Positions 24,697 through 33,088 of a stretch of 52,167 nucleotides of DNA are shown piece by piece; within the stretch, counting starts at the first letter, position 1; each line of letters starts with the position of its first letter. The DNA is from Bacteroidales bacterium (lineage in GTDB: Bacteria; Bacteroidota; Bacteroidia; Bacteroidales; GCA-2748055), in the NCBI GenBank assembly GCA_023138875.1, contig JAGLOO010000001.1, forward strand, positions 1 to 52,167, written 5' to 3'. The position numbers and the translations under genes are program-made. The notes below the pieces were generated by a model. That model ran no database searches. It was not told the DNA's origin and saw nothing but the letters and a program-made list of their open reading frames with translations.

Positions 24697-25130
24697 TTTG
24701 AACTCTCCTCTTTAAAAATTACAAGGGCCAGGAATATGGTGAGGATGGCTGCAGCCACCTCAATGCCAATAAATATATTGTAAAGGGGAATAACTCCGGC
24801 GCTTACCAGTTCCCCGGGTTCTCCTTTCGGGAGATAGTTGAAGAAGAACACCTTGATTCCGAACAACAAAGCCATCAGGGCAAGCAGCAGCACAATAAGT
24901 ATGGCCACACTCTCGACATTGGAAGTACCCGACACCTCCTTTTTCAAATTCAGTGCGCTGCTACCAAAAGCCAGTATAAGCAATATAAATGCTCCTGCAA
25001 CGATGGCACCTCCTGCAAAGCCCCCACCGGGCGTAAGGTGTCCGTGAAGGATGATATAGATGCCATACATGAAAATAATTCCGGCCATCAGTTGGGTTAC
25101 CTTTTTTACAATTGTGGACATTCCTTCCAT
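24693..25130 (-). CDS. mrpB: MrpB/MnhB-like antiporter subunit
   Basis: A 145-residue, four-helix protein carrying the MnhB signature HGHLTPGGGFAGGAIVAGAF (about 28-48). Equivalent to MbhF. Met4 is an alternative start. It follows the DUF4040/MbhDE-like gene by 6 bp. Confidence 0.92.
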   Translation of the reverse strand: MEGMSTIVKKVTQLMAGIIFMYGIYIILHGHLTPGGGFAGGAIVAGAFILLILAFGSSALNLKKEVSGTSNVESVAILIVLLLALMALLFGIKVFFFNYLPKGEPGELVSAGVIPLYNIFIGIEVAAAILTIFLALVIFKEESSK

Positions 25131-25136
25131 AGCACT

Positions 25137-25664
25137 TTATTTTTTTCCTTTCATCCTCAGCAGGGTGAGTACCCCCAGCGCTGCTGTATATAAAATGACT
25201 GCTTCACCCAGGGTATCGTAGGCCCTGAAATCAAACAGAACCCCTGTTACCAGGTTTACACTCCCGGTCTTTTCTACTGCACCATTCACATAGGACTCGG
25301 ACATTCTGAGTGTATGCGACCCCAGCGGATCCAGGTTTCCAATGGCCAATATGAAAAAGTAGAAGAGTGCGGCGAACACAATGAGCCCTGTTACCATGTT
25401 GATGATGGATCTTCTGTCGAAGGTTACTGCAATTTCATCCCTGGTACTATCGAGCACAACAGCAACCATAATGACCAGTGTGATGGTCTCCACGACGATC
25501 TGTACAATGGCCAGGTCGGGTGCCTTCAGAAGCAGGAAACAGATGACCAGACCGTATCCCACGATGCCCATGGCAACCACAGCAGATAATAGATCTTTTG
25601 CATGAAGCGCATAGATGGCTCCGATGATCATAAATCCCAGTATGATGGAAATTGTCAATTCCAT
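25137..25664 (-). CDS. MbhD/MbhE-like subunit (DUF4040; MrpA C-terminal equivalent)
   Basis: A 175-residue membrane protein. The first ~80 residues are DUF4040/MbhD-like (AVVAMGIVGYGLVICFLLLK, APDLAIVQIVVETIT). The C-terminal half ends in the MbhE/MrpB-N motif NLVTGVLFDFRAYDTLGEAV. In Mrp antiporters these domains are the C-terminal part of MrpA, and in Pyrococcus Mbh they are two genes; here they form one separate polypeptide. It lies between the large NuoL-like gene and mrpB. Confidence 0.88.
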   Translation of the reverse strand: MELTISIILGFMIIGAIYALHAKDLLSAVVAMGIVGYGLVICFLLLKAPDLAIVQIVVETITLVIMVAVVLDSTRDEIAVTFDRRSIINMVTGLIVFAALFYFFILAIGNLDPLGSHTLRMSESYVNGAVEKTGSVNLVTGVLFDFRAYDTLGEAVILYTAALGVLTLLRMKGKK

Positions 25665-25675
25665 ATTTGATCAAA

Positions 25676-27538
25676 TTAGGTTATCAGCAAAAGCAATAGG
25701 ATGACCAGACCCGCAAAGACCCACAATGCATAATCATGCAATACACCGGAGTGAGCCCTGCTGAATAATCTGCCAACCCATGAACAGAAACGCCTGGAAA
25801 GATCGTACAGATCAAACCATTTATCCTTTGCCTTCCGGTACATGAAGGCAAGCCATTTGAATTCCTGGATACTCTTGTAAAATTCAAGTGTGGGATATGA
25901 GGTCTCTTCCTGCATTTTTTCACCTCCCACAAAACTGTCTGATGTGCGGAAGTTCTTTATGTTCCCGACCAGGTAGATCAGGATACCCAGGGCAATGGAC
26001 ACCAATACCAGTACACCTACCGTTGATGAGGCCCAGAGGCCCGTGTACTCAAAGGTGCCGGAGACAGGCATGAACAGTTTTGGCACCACGACGTTGCTTG
26101 AAAATACCCCAAAGCCAATACATGCCAGTGCCAGTAATAGCATGGGAACCCACATCACCGGAGATACTTCTTTCACGCCCGCAAGTTCCTTCCTCTGGCG
26201 TCCAAGGAAAATTCCTCCCGCGAATTTGATGAAGCTGGCCAGGGTTAATGCAGAGCCAAGCACGGCAAGTCCAAGCCAGACGATCCAGAGTTTATTGGCG
26301 ATCCCTGCTCCCTGGCCGAAATCAATGATGCCCTGGTAGATCATCCATTTTGATGCAAAACCATTGAACGGCGGGATCCCGGAAATGGAGAGAGCAAATA
26401 TAAGTGCTGCAAGGAAGGTTATAGGCATGGCCCGGGATAACCCGCCAAGATCCTCCATCTCATCTTTTCCGGTTTGCTGTTCCACCGCTCCGGCAGCAAG
26501 GAACAATCCTCCTTTATAGATGGCGTTGTTGATCATGTGGAAAAGGCCAGCTGCGATCCCGATCAGGGATCCAAGTCCAAATCCAACGATCATGTAACCC
26601 ACCTGGGAAACTGCGTGAAAGCCCAGTAGTCGCTTGTAATTGTGCTGCACCAGGGCCATCATTACAGCCGAGATAATGGTGATCACCCCAATGGTCAGGA
26701 GAATGAACCTCATCCATTCACCCATGGTAAAGAGCTGGGTAGTGATCCTTGCAAGGAAATAAATGCCCAGGAGCTTATCAAGAGATGCCGGCAAGTATGC
26801 CGAGGAGGTGGCCGGAGCCGTTTCAGCATAATCCGGGACCCACGTGTGAAATGGGAAGGCGCCCGCTTTGGTAAAACTTCCAATGATCAGCGCCAGAAAC
26901 GCAATCACCCTTACCGCATCACTTGTATGCAAAGCTATTTCATCCATATTCAGTGTGCCGGAGATTCTCCAGATCAGTGCGATTCCCAGGATCATGATCC
27001 CGTCAGATGCACCTATGATTATCAGGGTCTTTTTTGCAGCAGCGCTGCTGGCTTCATCATGTCCGCGTATTAGTTTGTACAGCGTTAATCCAAGAATACC
27101 CCAGCAGATCAGAAATAGCAGCAGATTATTGGCCAGGACAGCACCGAATGAAAAACCCAGTGTGATCAGGAAGTATGCATAATAATTACGCATGTTTATC
27201 ACAGTCTTATACAGCGTTGAATAAACCGCAACAAGAAGCGATAACAGACTGACAAATACGACGATCAGTTTACTGAGGTTGTCGATTGAAAATGAACTGT
27301 ATTTAACAGCATTGGCATATGCATCCATTTCCGGAGCCAGTATGCCCGTTGCTTCTACCCAGTCTCCCAGAGTGAAAACCAGGGGATCAACACTGAATAA
27401 TGCGATGGCCAGGTAGCTGCAAAACAAGGTTACAACGATTGCGATGATGCCCTTGATGATCCTGAGGCTGGGGGGTAGTAAAAAAAGCAACAGCCCGATC
27501 AATATAGGGAATGCGATGATATTTATTGCCTGGGTCAT
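25676..27538 (-). CDS. NuoL/MrpA-N-like antiporter subunit with C-terminal extension
   Basis: A 620-residue polytopic protein of the NuoL/MrpA/MbhH family and the second large antiporter subunit in the operon. Helix 7 retains lysine (Lys224 in SFTKAGAFPFHTWVPDYAET). At the helix-5 position where the family has W-E, it reads CWGILGLTLY, so the key glutamate appears replaced by Gly147. After residue 540 an amphipathic stretch (EFKWLAFMYRKAKDKWFDLY) and a final transmembrane helix recall the NuoL lateral helix or MbhI anchor. No separate mbhI gene is present, so this tail may take that role. Confidence 0.88.
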   Translation of the reverse strand: MTQAINIIAFPILIGLLLFLLPPSLRIIKGIIAIVVTLFCSYLAIALFSVDPLVFTLGDWVEATGILAPEMDAYANAVKYSSFSIDNLSKLIVVFVSLLSLLVAVYSTLYKTVINMRNYYAYFLITLGFSFGAVLANNLLLFLICWGILGLTLYKLIRGHDEASSAAAKKTLIIIGASDGIMILGIALIWRISGTLNMDEIALHTSDAVRVIAFLALIIGSFTKAGAFPFHTWVPDYAETAPATSSAYLPASLDKLLGIYFLARITTQLFTMGEWMRFILLTIGVITIISAVMMALVQHNYKRLLGFHAVSQVGYMIVGFGLGSLIGIAAGLFHMINNAIYKGGLFLAAGAVEQQTGKDEMEDLGGLSRAMPITFLAALIFALSISGIPPFNGFASKWMIYQGIIDFGQGAGIANKLWIVWLGLAVLGSALTLASFIKFAGGIFLGRQRKELAGVKEVSPVMWVPMLLLALACIGFGVFSSNVVVPKLFMPVSGTFEYTGLWASSTVGVLVLVSIALGILIYLVGNIKNFRTSDSFVGGEKMQEETSYPTLEFYKSIQEFKWLAFMYRKAKDKWFDLYDLSRRFCSWVGRLFSRAHSGVLHDYALWVFAGLVILLLLLIT

Positions 27539-27547
27539 TGTGGTAGG

Positions 27548-28741
27548 TTATACATTTTTTAGCAACCGGTTTGTAATTTGCGTGGAATGTTCAATGATCT
27601 CTTTAGCGTTCATGATCCGTTTGCCACTGTTTCTGTCCAGGGCAACAGCCAGCCGCTCGGTACAGCAATAGCAGGGATCTACTGCAGCCAGTGATATGGT
27701 GGCATCAGAGATGCTCTGTCCCACGCATGACTTTTTAAAAGTGGATATGTTGGTATAACTGGGAGCCCTGATTTTATGGCGTACAGGAGAGTTGGATCCG
27801 TCGGAAACGACAAAATGGAAGACTTCACCCCTGGGCGCCTCGGCACGGCCGAGCCCATAACCCTCCGGGATGTGTTTAACCTTCACATCGATATCCCCTT
27901 CTTTTTCCTTTTTCAATCCATCAAGGCATTGTTCAATGATGGAGATGGATTCATACATCTCCAGCAGCCGTACTTCGGCTTTGGCAAATACATCCCCCGC
28001 CTGTGCTGTGATCACTTTCCAGTTCACCATCGGATAGGCGGCATACGGATCATCCCTTCGCACATCAACATCCACCCCTGAGGCCCTGGCAGTGGGACCC
28101 ACTGCAGCAAAATGGAGAATATCTTCTTTTGTAAGCACCCCCACTCCTTTTGTACGGGCATGAATAACAGGATCATCCATTACTGCTCCCACCAGCAGGT
28201 CTGTTTTTTTCTTGACCAGCGAAAGTACCTCTTCAATGGCGGGTATTTTGTTGTTCTCAATATCCCTGCGAACACCTCCTATCTTGAACATGGCGTAGCT
28301 GTTCCTGTTCCCGCTGATCATTTCAAACAGGTCCAGTACCGGCTCCCTGTATTTCCAGGCCCACATGAATACGGTGTTGTAGCCCAGGAAATGACCTGCC
28401 AGCCCCACCCAGAGAAGGTGGCTGTGTATTCTTTCCAGTTCTCCGATGATGGACCTGATGTATTTGGCCCTGTTGGTGATTTCCACATTCCCGATCTCTT
28501 CCACGCTGTTGGCAAATGCGAATGGATGGGAAGTAGAGCATATCCCACAGACCCTCTCCACCAGGAAAAACACCTCGTCGTAACTCTTTTTTTCGCTTAG
28601 TTTTTCTATGCCCCTGTGGTTGTACCCCGTTTCCCACTTCACATCTTTTACAATCTCACCGTCACAGTATAATTTAAACAGTTCGGGTTCTTCCTGCAGG
28701 GGATGATAGGGACCTATCGGTATCAACGTCTGTTTGCTCAT
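27548..28741 (-). CDS. Group 4 [NiFe] hydrogenase large (catalytic) subunit
   Basis: A 397-residue protein of NuoD/EchE/MbhL type. Both nickel-binding motifs are intact: Cys65 and Cys68 in RVCGICSTSHP, and Cys357 and Cys360 in DPCYCCTER. This separates it from NuoD and from Mbx-type enzymes, which lack the complete set. A 34-residue tail follows Arg363 and is the probable substrate of the maturation protease encoded in the same operon. The enzyme should reduce protons or oxidise H2 on the cytoplasmic side of the membrane. It overlaps the NuoC-like gene by 4 bp. Confidence 0.95.
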   Translation of the reverse strand: MSKQTLIPIGPYHPLQEEPELFKLYCDGEIVKDVKWETGYNHRGIEKLSEKKSYDEVFFLVERVCGICSTSHPFAFANSVEEIGNVEITNRAKYIRSIIGELERIHSHLLWVGLAGHFLGYNTVFMWAWKYREPVLDLFEMISGNRNSYAMFKIGGVRRDIENNKIPAIEEVLSLVKKKTDLLVGAVMDDPVIHARTKGVGVLTKEDILHFAAVGPTARASGVDVDVRRDDPYAAYPMVNWKVITAQAGDVFAKAEVRLLEMYESISIIEQCLDGLKKEKEGDIDVKVKHIPEGYGLGRAEAPRGEVFHFVVSDGSNSPVRHKIRAPSYTNISTFKKSCVGQSISDATISLAAVDPCYCCTERLAVALDRNSGKRIMNAKEIIEHSTQITNRLLKNV

Positions 28742-29184
28742 TTTTTTGTCTCCCCGTTTGATTTAAAAGTTTTCCTGTAGGGATAGACACCCTTTGCCCA
28801 GTTTCCTTCAGAGAGTAATTGATCCAGATTGGGATGGTTGAGAAAATCAATACCGAACAGCTCATGCATTTCCCTTTCAATCCAGTTGGTTGCCTCAAAC
28901 ATGTTGGAAAGGGATTCCACTTCAGGCTTCTTACTATCGAGGATCAAATGAAGGTTTAAAATGAGCCCGGGTTTATCAAGGCTGAAATGGTAATAGATCT
29001 CAAATCCTTTTCTGGTGTGAAGTGCAGAAGCAATAATAAAACGAAAACCCAGTGTTTTATAGAGATGTTCAGCCATGGACACAAGCGCCGCCGGGTTGAT
29101 GGTGATCGTTACCCTGCGGTCATTTTTGATGACCGTATCCCGGATCTCATTCGTAAACTTGCCTTTCAATTCGTCAATGACCAT
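28738..29184 (-). CDS. Hydrogenase NuoC/MbhK-like 30-kDa-type subunit
   Basis: A 148-residue soluble subunit. The C-terminal signature FEATNWIEREMHELFGIDFL with HPNLDQLL matches the complex I 30-kDa (NuoC)/EchD/MbhK family. It is structural, binding between small and large subunits, and carries no cofactor. It sits between the small- and large-subunit genes, overlapping the latter by 4 bp. Confidence 0.92.
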   Translation of the reverse strand: MVIDELKGKFTNEIRDTVIKNDRRVTITINPAALVSMAEHLYKTLGFRFIIASALHTRKGFEIYYHFSLDKPGLILNLHLILDSKKPEVESLSNMFEATNWIEREMHELFGIDFLNHPNLDQLLSEGNWAKGVYPYRKTFKSNGETKK

Positions 29185-29189
29185 ATTAA

Positions 29190-29603
29190 TCAGATTTTGC
29201 CAAGAAGTTTAACAATGCCGGCCAGGATGGCTTCGGGTTTAGGGGGACAACCAGGAATATATGCATCTACAGGAATGATCTTGTCGACCGGTCCGGCAAA
29301 TGTGTTTCCTTCAGCAAAAATACCCCCCGTACAGCCACAGGCGCCAATGGCCACCACAACAACAGGCTTGGATGCCTGCTCGTAGATCTCCAGCAGCCTG
29401 GGTTTGTCCTTTTTATTGATGGACCCGTTCACAAGGAGCACATCGGCATGCCTGACGCTACCTACCAGCACCATACCGAATCGCTCCACATCATATTTAG
29501 GTGTCAGGCAATCCAATATCTCAATATCACAATTGTTGCATGATGCCCCTCCAAAATGGAAAAGCCAGAGTGATTTTTTGAAACAGTAACTTTTAAAGCT
29601 CAC
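29190..29603 (-). CDS. Group 4 [NiFe] hydrogenase small subunit (NuoB/MbhJ-like)
   Basis: No ATG is usable, because the frame is open upstream only inside the NuoH-like gene; GTG at 29603 gives 137 residues and leaves 11 bp after the upstream stop. Cys22 and Cys25 (GGASCNNC), Cys89 (GACGCTGG) and Cys119 (PGCPPKPE) bind the single proximal [4Fe-4S] cluster typical of NuoB/EchC/MbhJ. The length is normal for group 4 enzymes, which lack the extra clusters of respiratory uptake hydrogenases. It passes electrons from the NuoI-like subunit to the Ni-Fe site. Confidence 0.92.
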   Translation of the reverse strand: MSFKSYCFKKSLWLFHFGGASCNNCDIEILDCLTPKYDVERFGMVLVGSVRHADVLLVNGSINKKDKPRLLEIYEQASKPVVVVAIGACGCTGGIFAEGNTFAGPVDKIIPVDAYIPGCPPKPEAILAGIVKLLGKI

Positions 29604-29614
29604 GGTTTTATATT

Positions 29615-30547
29615 TTATAAACCAAAGATTGCAAGTACAATGGCGATGACCGCTAAGAGATTCATCCAGATGAAGAAGAAGCGAATGGCCTGCTTGATCT
29701 TTACCCTGGGATTTGTGTTCCGTATTAAAGTGAGTAAAAGCACAACGGCAACCAATTTCAACACGGCCCACAATATATTGATCCCTTCCAGCGTAAAACC
29801 CTTCATAAGGATGGCTACGATGAACGCAGGAAGGATAAAGAGCGACATGTATTTCGACAGCTTGATCATGGCATAGGGCGTACCCGAATACTCAATGAAT
29901 ATCCCGCCACAAATCTCGGTTTCAGCTTCAGGCATGTCAAAGGGAACCATTGCCAGTTTTGCCTGCAGGCAGAATATGGCTACAATGAACAGAAGCACTC
30001 CTGATAAACTACCTATAAATGGTGTGCCGGCTTGCTGGACCTGGATGATCTGGTACAGGTTAATGCTCTGTCCCGATTTAATGATGACCCCGGCCATTAC
30101 CAGCAGGAAGGTGAGCTCATAGCTCATGATCAATTTCATCTCGCGGGATCCCCCCACGGCTGCCAGGGGATTACCTGAGGCCAGAGCCCCCATCACATAG
30201 CTTAGAGACGGAATGGTAAGCAGGTAGAATATTACGATCAGGTCTCCTTGAAAACCCGTGGTGATGTTCATCAGAGGGAGCAGAATGAAGACACCTGCCA
30301 TGGTTGCCCCGAATACCGCAAATATGGGAGCAGCCAGGAAGAGCCCCTTTGCTCCCCGGGCAGGAAGAATGGTCTCCTTCACAAGCAGAAGTTTGAAAAA
30401 ATCATAAAATGGCTGTAGCAGGGGTGGCCCTTTGCGAAACTGAACTCCGGCCGTTATTTTTCGGTCAAACCAGGAAAGAAATGCACCGATGACCGCTGCA
30501 AAAAGGAAACCGGGATAAATGAGAAAATAAAACAAGTACGTTCCCAT
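29615..30547 (-). CDS. NuoH/MbhM-like membrane subunit
   Basis: A 310-residue, about eight-helix membrane protein of the NuoH/EchB/HycD/MbhM family. It has DRKITAGVQFRKGPPLLQPF near the N-terminus and the conserved loop MVPFDMPEAETEICGGIFIE followed by YSG. It links the peripheral hydrogenase arm to the antiporter modules and is essential for coupling in the family. It follows the ferredoxin-like gene by 10 bp. Confidence 0.93.
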   Translation of the reverse strand: MGTYLFYFLIYPGFLFAAVIGAFLSWFDRKITAGVQFRKGPPLLQPFYDFFKLLLVKETILPARGAKGLFLAAPIFAVFGATMAGVFILLPLMNITTGFQGDLIVIFYLLTIPSLSYVMGALASGNPLAAVGGSREMKLIMSYELTFLLVMAGVIIKSGQSINLYQIIQVQQAGTPFIGSLSGVLLFIVAIFCLQAKLAMVPFDMPEAETEICGGIFIEYSGTPYAMIKLSKYMSLFILPAFIVAILMKGFTLEGINILWAVLKLVAVVLLLTLIRNTNPRVKIKQAIRFFFIWMNLLAVIAIVLAIFGL

Positions 30548-30557
30548 AACGATAGGT

Positions 30558-31055
30558 TTACATGTTGTCTGTTTTCCACATGCGCTCCTTGACGAGAATG
30601 TGGTCGTTCAGTTTGAAAATATTCTGTTCTGGATCCTCCTCCATATCAACCAGTTGTACGGCTCCTTCAGGCGAGTTCCTGATAAACAGGTCCAGTTCCT
30701 TTTTATCTCTCAGATCGTAATAATTCTCTTTGTCCCTGTGGTATTCGAAAAAATCTGTCATCATGGTTCCGAATGGACAGATGACCACACACGACTTGCA
30801 GGAGATGCAGAGATTTGTAGAACGGTCGATGATCCCATCCTCATTCTTTTCAAGTGCATCGGCCGGACAAACGCTGATACAGGGTGCATCGGTGCACCTT
30901 CTGCAGGTGAATTGAAAAACGGCCATTTCCCTGATGCTCTTTAATCCATGCGAGTCGATAAAAGGGCCATAGAGCCCTTCAGGCGGAGATTCATCACAGC
31001 TTTTCCCCTGCGGAGATCTGATTTTTTCGAGATCAATTAGGATCTTTTGTGCCAT
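30558..31055 (-). CDS. Polyferredoxin-like electron-transfer subunit (HycB/CooF type)
   Basis: A 165-residue protein with two [4Fe-4S] motifs: Cys51/54/59/63 (CRRCTDAPCISVC) and Cys83/86/89/93 (CISCKSCVVIC). The C-x2-C-x4-C-x3-C spacing of the first is typical of HycB/DmsB-type ferredoxins. It probably relays electrons between the AsrAB-like module encoded just upstream and the hydrogenase arm. Spacing to neighbours is 2 and 10 bp. Confidence 0.88.
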   Translation of the reverse strand: MAQKILIDLEKIRSPQGKSCDESPPEGLYGPFIDSHGLKSIREMAVFQFTCRRCTDAPCISVCPADALEKNEDGIIDRSTNLCISCKSCVVICPFGTMMTDFFEYHRDKENYYDLRDKKELDLFIRNSPEGAVQLVDMEEDPEQNIFKLNDHILVKERMWKTDNM

Positions 31056-31057
31056 GT

Positions 31058-31882
31058 TTAATTCCAGATATGGGGTTGATCTTTTATTTCATCATAGGTA
31101 AATACGGGACCATCTTTGCAAACAAGGTATTTGCCCATCATACAATGGCCGCATTTACCCAGTCCGCACGACATATTTTTTTCCATGGACAGGTATACAT
31201 TATGTTCAGGGTATCCCATTTCAAGCAGCTTCATGGTCCCGAACTTCATCATGATGGGTGGTCCGCAAACCACTGCCAAAGAGTTTTTTATATCCATGTT
31301 TACATTATCCAGCAATACGGTGACAACACCTACTCTTTCTGACCAGTTACCGTCGGCCTGGTCCACACTGCGAAGCACTTCGAATTTGGGGGTCTCACGT
31401 AATTCCTGGATATAGGGCTTAAAAATACAATCCTCGGGGGTTTTCGACCCATAACAAAGGGTGACTTTTCTCAACTTATCCGAGATGGCGATCAGGTTGT
31501 ACAGCAACGAACGAATGGGGGCAAAGCCACATCCTCCACCCAGGATCAGGACCTCCTTATCATAGAATTTTTCTATCGGGTATCCCCGGCCAAAAGGCCC
31601 CCTGATCCCCATTTTTTCTCCGGGTTGCATGCTGTGCATATGGTCTGTCACATAACCCGTCTTCATCACTGTGATTTCAAGCTGACCGGTTTCAAGGGGT
31701 GAGGAGGAAGGAGTGAATGGTGCTTCGCCCATACCATCGATGGTCACTTCAATGAACTGTCCTGTAGCAAATGAGAACTCTTCTTCGGGAACAAGGACAA
31801 AGGTTTTAATAAGCGGAGATTCATCGATAACCTTTGTCAATTCGAATTTCAGGGGTTTGTATAGATTTCCATTCATACCCAT
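31058..31882 (-). CDS. FAD/NAD(P)H and [2Fe-2S] subunit (AsrB / sulfhydrogenase HydG-like)
   Basis: A 274-residue ferredoxin-NADP+-reductase-fold protein. It has an FAD-binding barrel (APFTPSSSP, 54-62), an NAD(P)-binding Rossmann motif (VLILGGGCGFAPIRSLL, about 111-127), CGPP (206-209) and a C-terminal [2Fe-2S] site (Cys239, 244, 247, 255). This is the arrangement of anaerobic sulfite reductase AsrB, dihydroorotate dehydrogenase PyrK and archaeal sulfhydrogenase gamma subunit HydG. In this operon it is the likely entry or exit point for NAD(P)H electrons. Nucleotide preference cannot be read confidently. Confidence 0.88.
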   Translation of the reverse strand: MGMNGNLYKPLKFELTKVIDESPLIKTFVLVPEEEFSFATGQFIEVTIDGMGEAPFTPSSSPLETGQLEITVMKTGYVTDHMHSMQPGEKMGIRGPFGRGYPIEKFYDKEVLILGGGCGFAPIRSLLYNLIAISDKLRKVTLCYGSKTPEDCIFKPYIQELRETPKFEVLRSVDQADGNWSERVGVVTVLLDNVNMDIKNSLAVVCGPPIMMKFGTMKLLEMGYPEHNVYLSMEKNMSCGLGKCGHCMMGKYLVCKDGPVFTYDEIKDQPHIWN

Positions 31883-31888
31883 GGGTGA

Positions 31889-32884
31889 TTATTTTGATAA
31901 CTCAAGAATCAATTCATTCTTGTTGATCTGACCGATACATGTCTCAATGCAACGGCCGCATCCTGTACACGCTTTCAATTGATACTTCTCAGGTTTCCAC
32001 ACATATTTGCACATATACCGGTTCCTGAATCTTTCAGGCAATTCATTCAGTGCATCCTCACCACCGGCCACACGTTCGAAACCCGGGTACTGGCAGGTAT
32101 CCAGCTGCCTTACCTTTTCAAATCCGGGCTTGTCGATAAGCAGGAAACAGGAGCAGGTGGGACATATGGCACTGCAGGCTCCACACGACACACATGTGGA
32201 AGCGTATTTTTTCCATGACTCCATCCCGTTTGCAGAGATCAGCTTTCCCGTCTCTTCATAACCGGGCAAACCTTTGTTCTGTTCCTTTAATTGCTCAAGA
32301 ACGGAGCTGTGCATTTCACCGAGGGACTGCATCAATCCCTTTTCAGGTTCCACGGTAACTATTATTCCCAATGATTGGATAAACGCCTCACCTTTTGGAC
32401 CATGGACCGTGAGGATCACCTGATCCTCTATCACTGCCAGAGAGATATCCGAATGGTCATTGCCTGTGGGGTCTATGCCATAGCTGGTACAATGGCAATG
32501 TTCCCGGATGCTCAAACAATCGGTTGAAATAATGGTCGTGTTTTCACGTCTTTGCCTGTATGCCGGATCGGTGTATTCCTGGTCAAGATATATTTCATCA
32601 AGGAAGGCCAGGGCCATGACATCGCAATTGGGTGTTCCGATGATTGCCACGGGATTTCCGGGTGCTGCGATTGATGTTACATTTTCCTTTACCGGGAGAA
32701 AAAACTTTTTCAGGGGTGTAACCGGTTTGGGTTTGTTGTAAACAATTTCCGTGACTGTATCGGCCTCCAGTTTTACATAGTCACAGCTAAAATCGTTTTC
32801 CAGCGGGGCATAGATTTCATGAGATGATAAGCTCTGTATTAACTTTTCATCCCATTCCTGCTTCGGAATCGAGATACTGTTCAT
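31889..32884 (-). CDS. Dicluster Fe-S subunit (AsrA / sulfhydrogenase HydB-like)
   Basis: A 331-residue protein, first gene of the hydrogenase operon. The last third carries two [4Fe-4S] motifs: Cys231/234/237/241 (STCVSCGACSAICPTC) and Cys306/309/312/316 (KACTGCGRCIETC), with additional Cys244, 264 and 292. The N-terminal domain contains the family-like IIGTPNCDVMALAFLDEIY. It pairs with the adjacent AsrB/HydG-like flavoprotein (6 bp apart) exactly as in asrAB and hydBG operons. No siroheme sulfite reductase (AsrC) gene follows; instead the pair is joined to a membrane hydrogenase. Confidence 0.88.
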   Translation of the reverse strand: MNSISIPKQEWDEKLIQSLSSHEIYAPLENDFSCDYVKLEADTVTEIVYNKPKPVTPLKKFFLPVKENVTSIAAPGNPVAIIGTPNCDVMALAFLDEIYLDQEYTDPAYRQRRENTTIISTDCLSIREHCHCTSYGIDPTGNDHSDISLAVIEDQVILTVHGPKGEAFIQSLGIIVTVEPEKGLMQSLGEMHSSVLEQLKEQNKGLPGYEETGKLISANGMESWKKYASTCVSCGACSAICPTCSCFLLIDKPGFEKVRQLDTCQYPGFERVAGGEDALNELPERFRNRYMCKYVWKPEKYQLKACTGCGRCIETCIGQINKNELILELSK

Positions 32885-32907
32885 TTTATGTGAAAAATAT
32901 AACTATA

Positions 32908-32991
32908 AAAATATGCCGGACCTCGATATCAGTCAAGGTGTATCGGGGGAGTATGTGCTGTAAAACATATAATGAAAAACGTAAACAGCAA
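32908..32991 (-). promoter_or_regulatory. Candidate promoter region of hydrogenase operon
   Basis: Two minus-strand possibilities are visible. One is TTG (32991-32989), a 19-bp spacer and TATGTTTT (32969-32962), close to the Bacteroidota consensus. The other is a sigma70-looking TTGACT (32936-32931), 17 bp, TATTTT (32913-32908). A Rex half-site-like TGTGAAAAAT lies at about 32889-32898 next to the start codon. I cannot choose between them from sequence alone. Confidence 0.3.
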
Positions 32992-33039
32992 TTAAACAGA
33001 GTATTAGAAATTTATTCTTATCAGTTAAAAATTTGCATC

Positions 33040-33069
33040 TTTGATAAAAATATATACAGAATAATTTTT
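33040..33069 (+). promoter_or_regulatory. Candidate rex promoter
   Basis: TTTG (33040-33043), an 18-bp spacer and TAATTTTT (33062-33069) fit the -33/-7 pattern with one mismatch. Transcription would begin at or next to the GTG at 33073, giving a leaderless or nearly leaderless mRNA. Confidence 0.45.
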
Positions 33070-33070
33070 A

Positions 33071-33088
33071 TTGTGAAAAAAAACACAA
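33071..33088. promoter_or_regulatory. Rex operator (ROP) over the rex start codon
   Basis: TTGTGAAAAAAAACACAA has perfect outer arms TTGTG/CACAA in the 18-bp spacing of the Rex consensus TTGTGAAnnnnTTCACAA (two inner mismatches in the right arm). The GTG start of rex lies inside the left arm, so bound Rex would cover its own start of transcription and translation. Confidence 0.7.

Noticed and set aside
26642-27073. Long antisense frames opposite the antiporter and hydrogenase genes
   Set aside because: They lie opposite well-supported membrane-protein genes, have low-complexity composition and no recognisable domains.
27548-28741. Large subunit as a non-hydrogenase complex I/Mbx-type relative
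   Set aside because: Both CxxC pairs are complete and a maturation protease plus C-terminal extension are present, so a Ni-Fe site is expected.
31058-32884. AsrAB as part of an anaerobic sulfite reductase
   Set aside because: No asrC (siroheme sulfite reductase) gene is present; the pair is in operon with hydrogenase genes instead.
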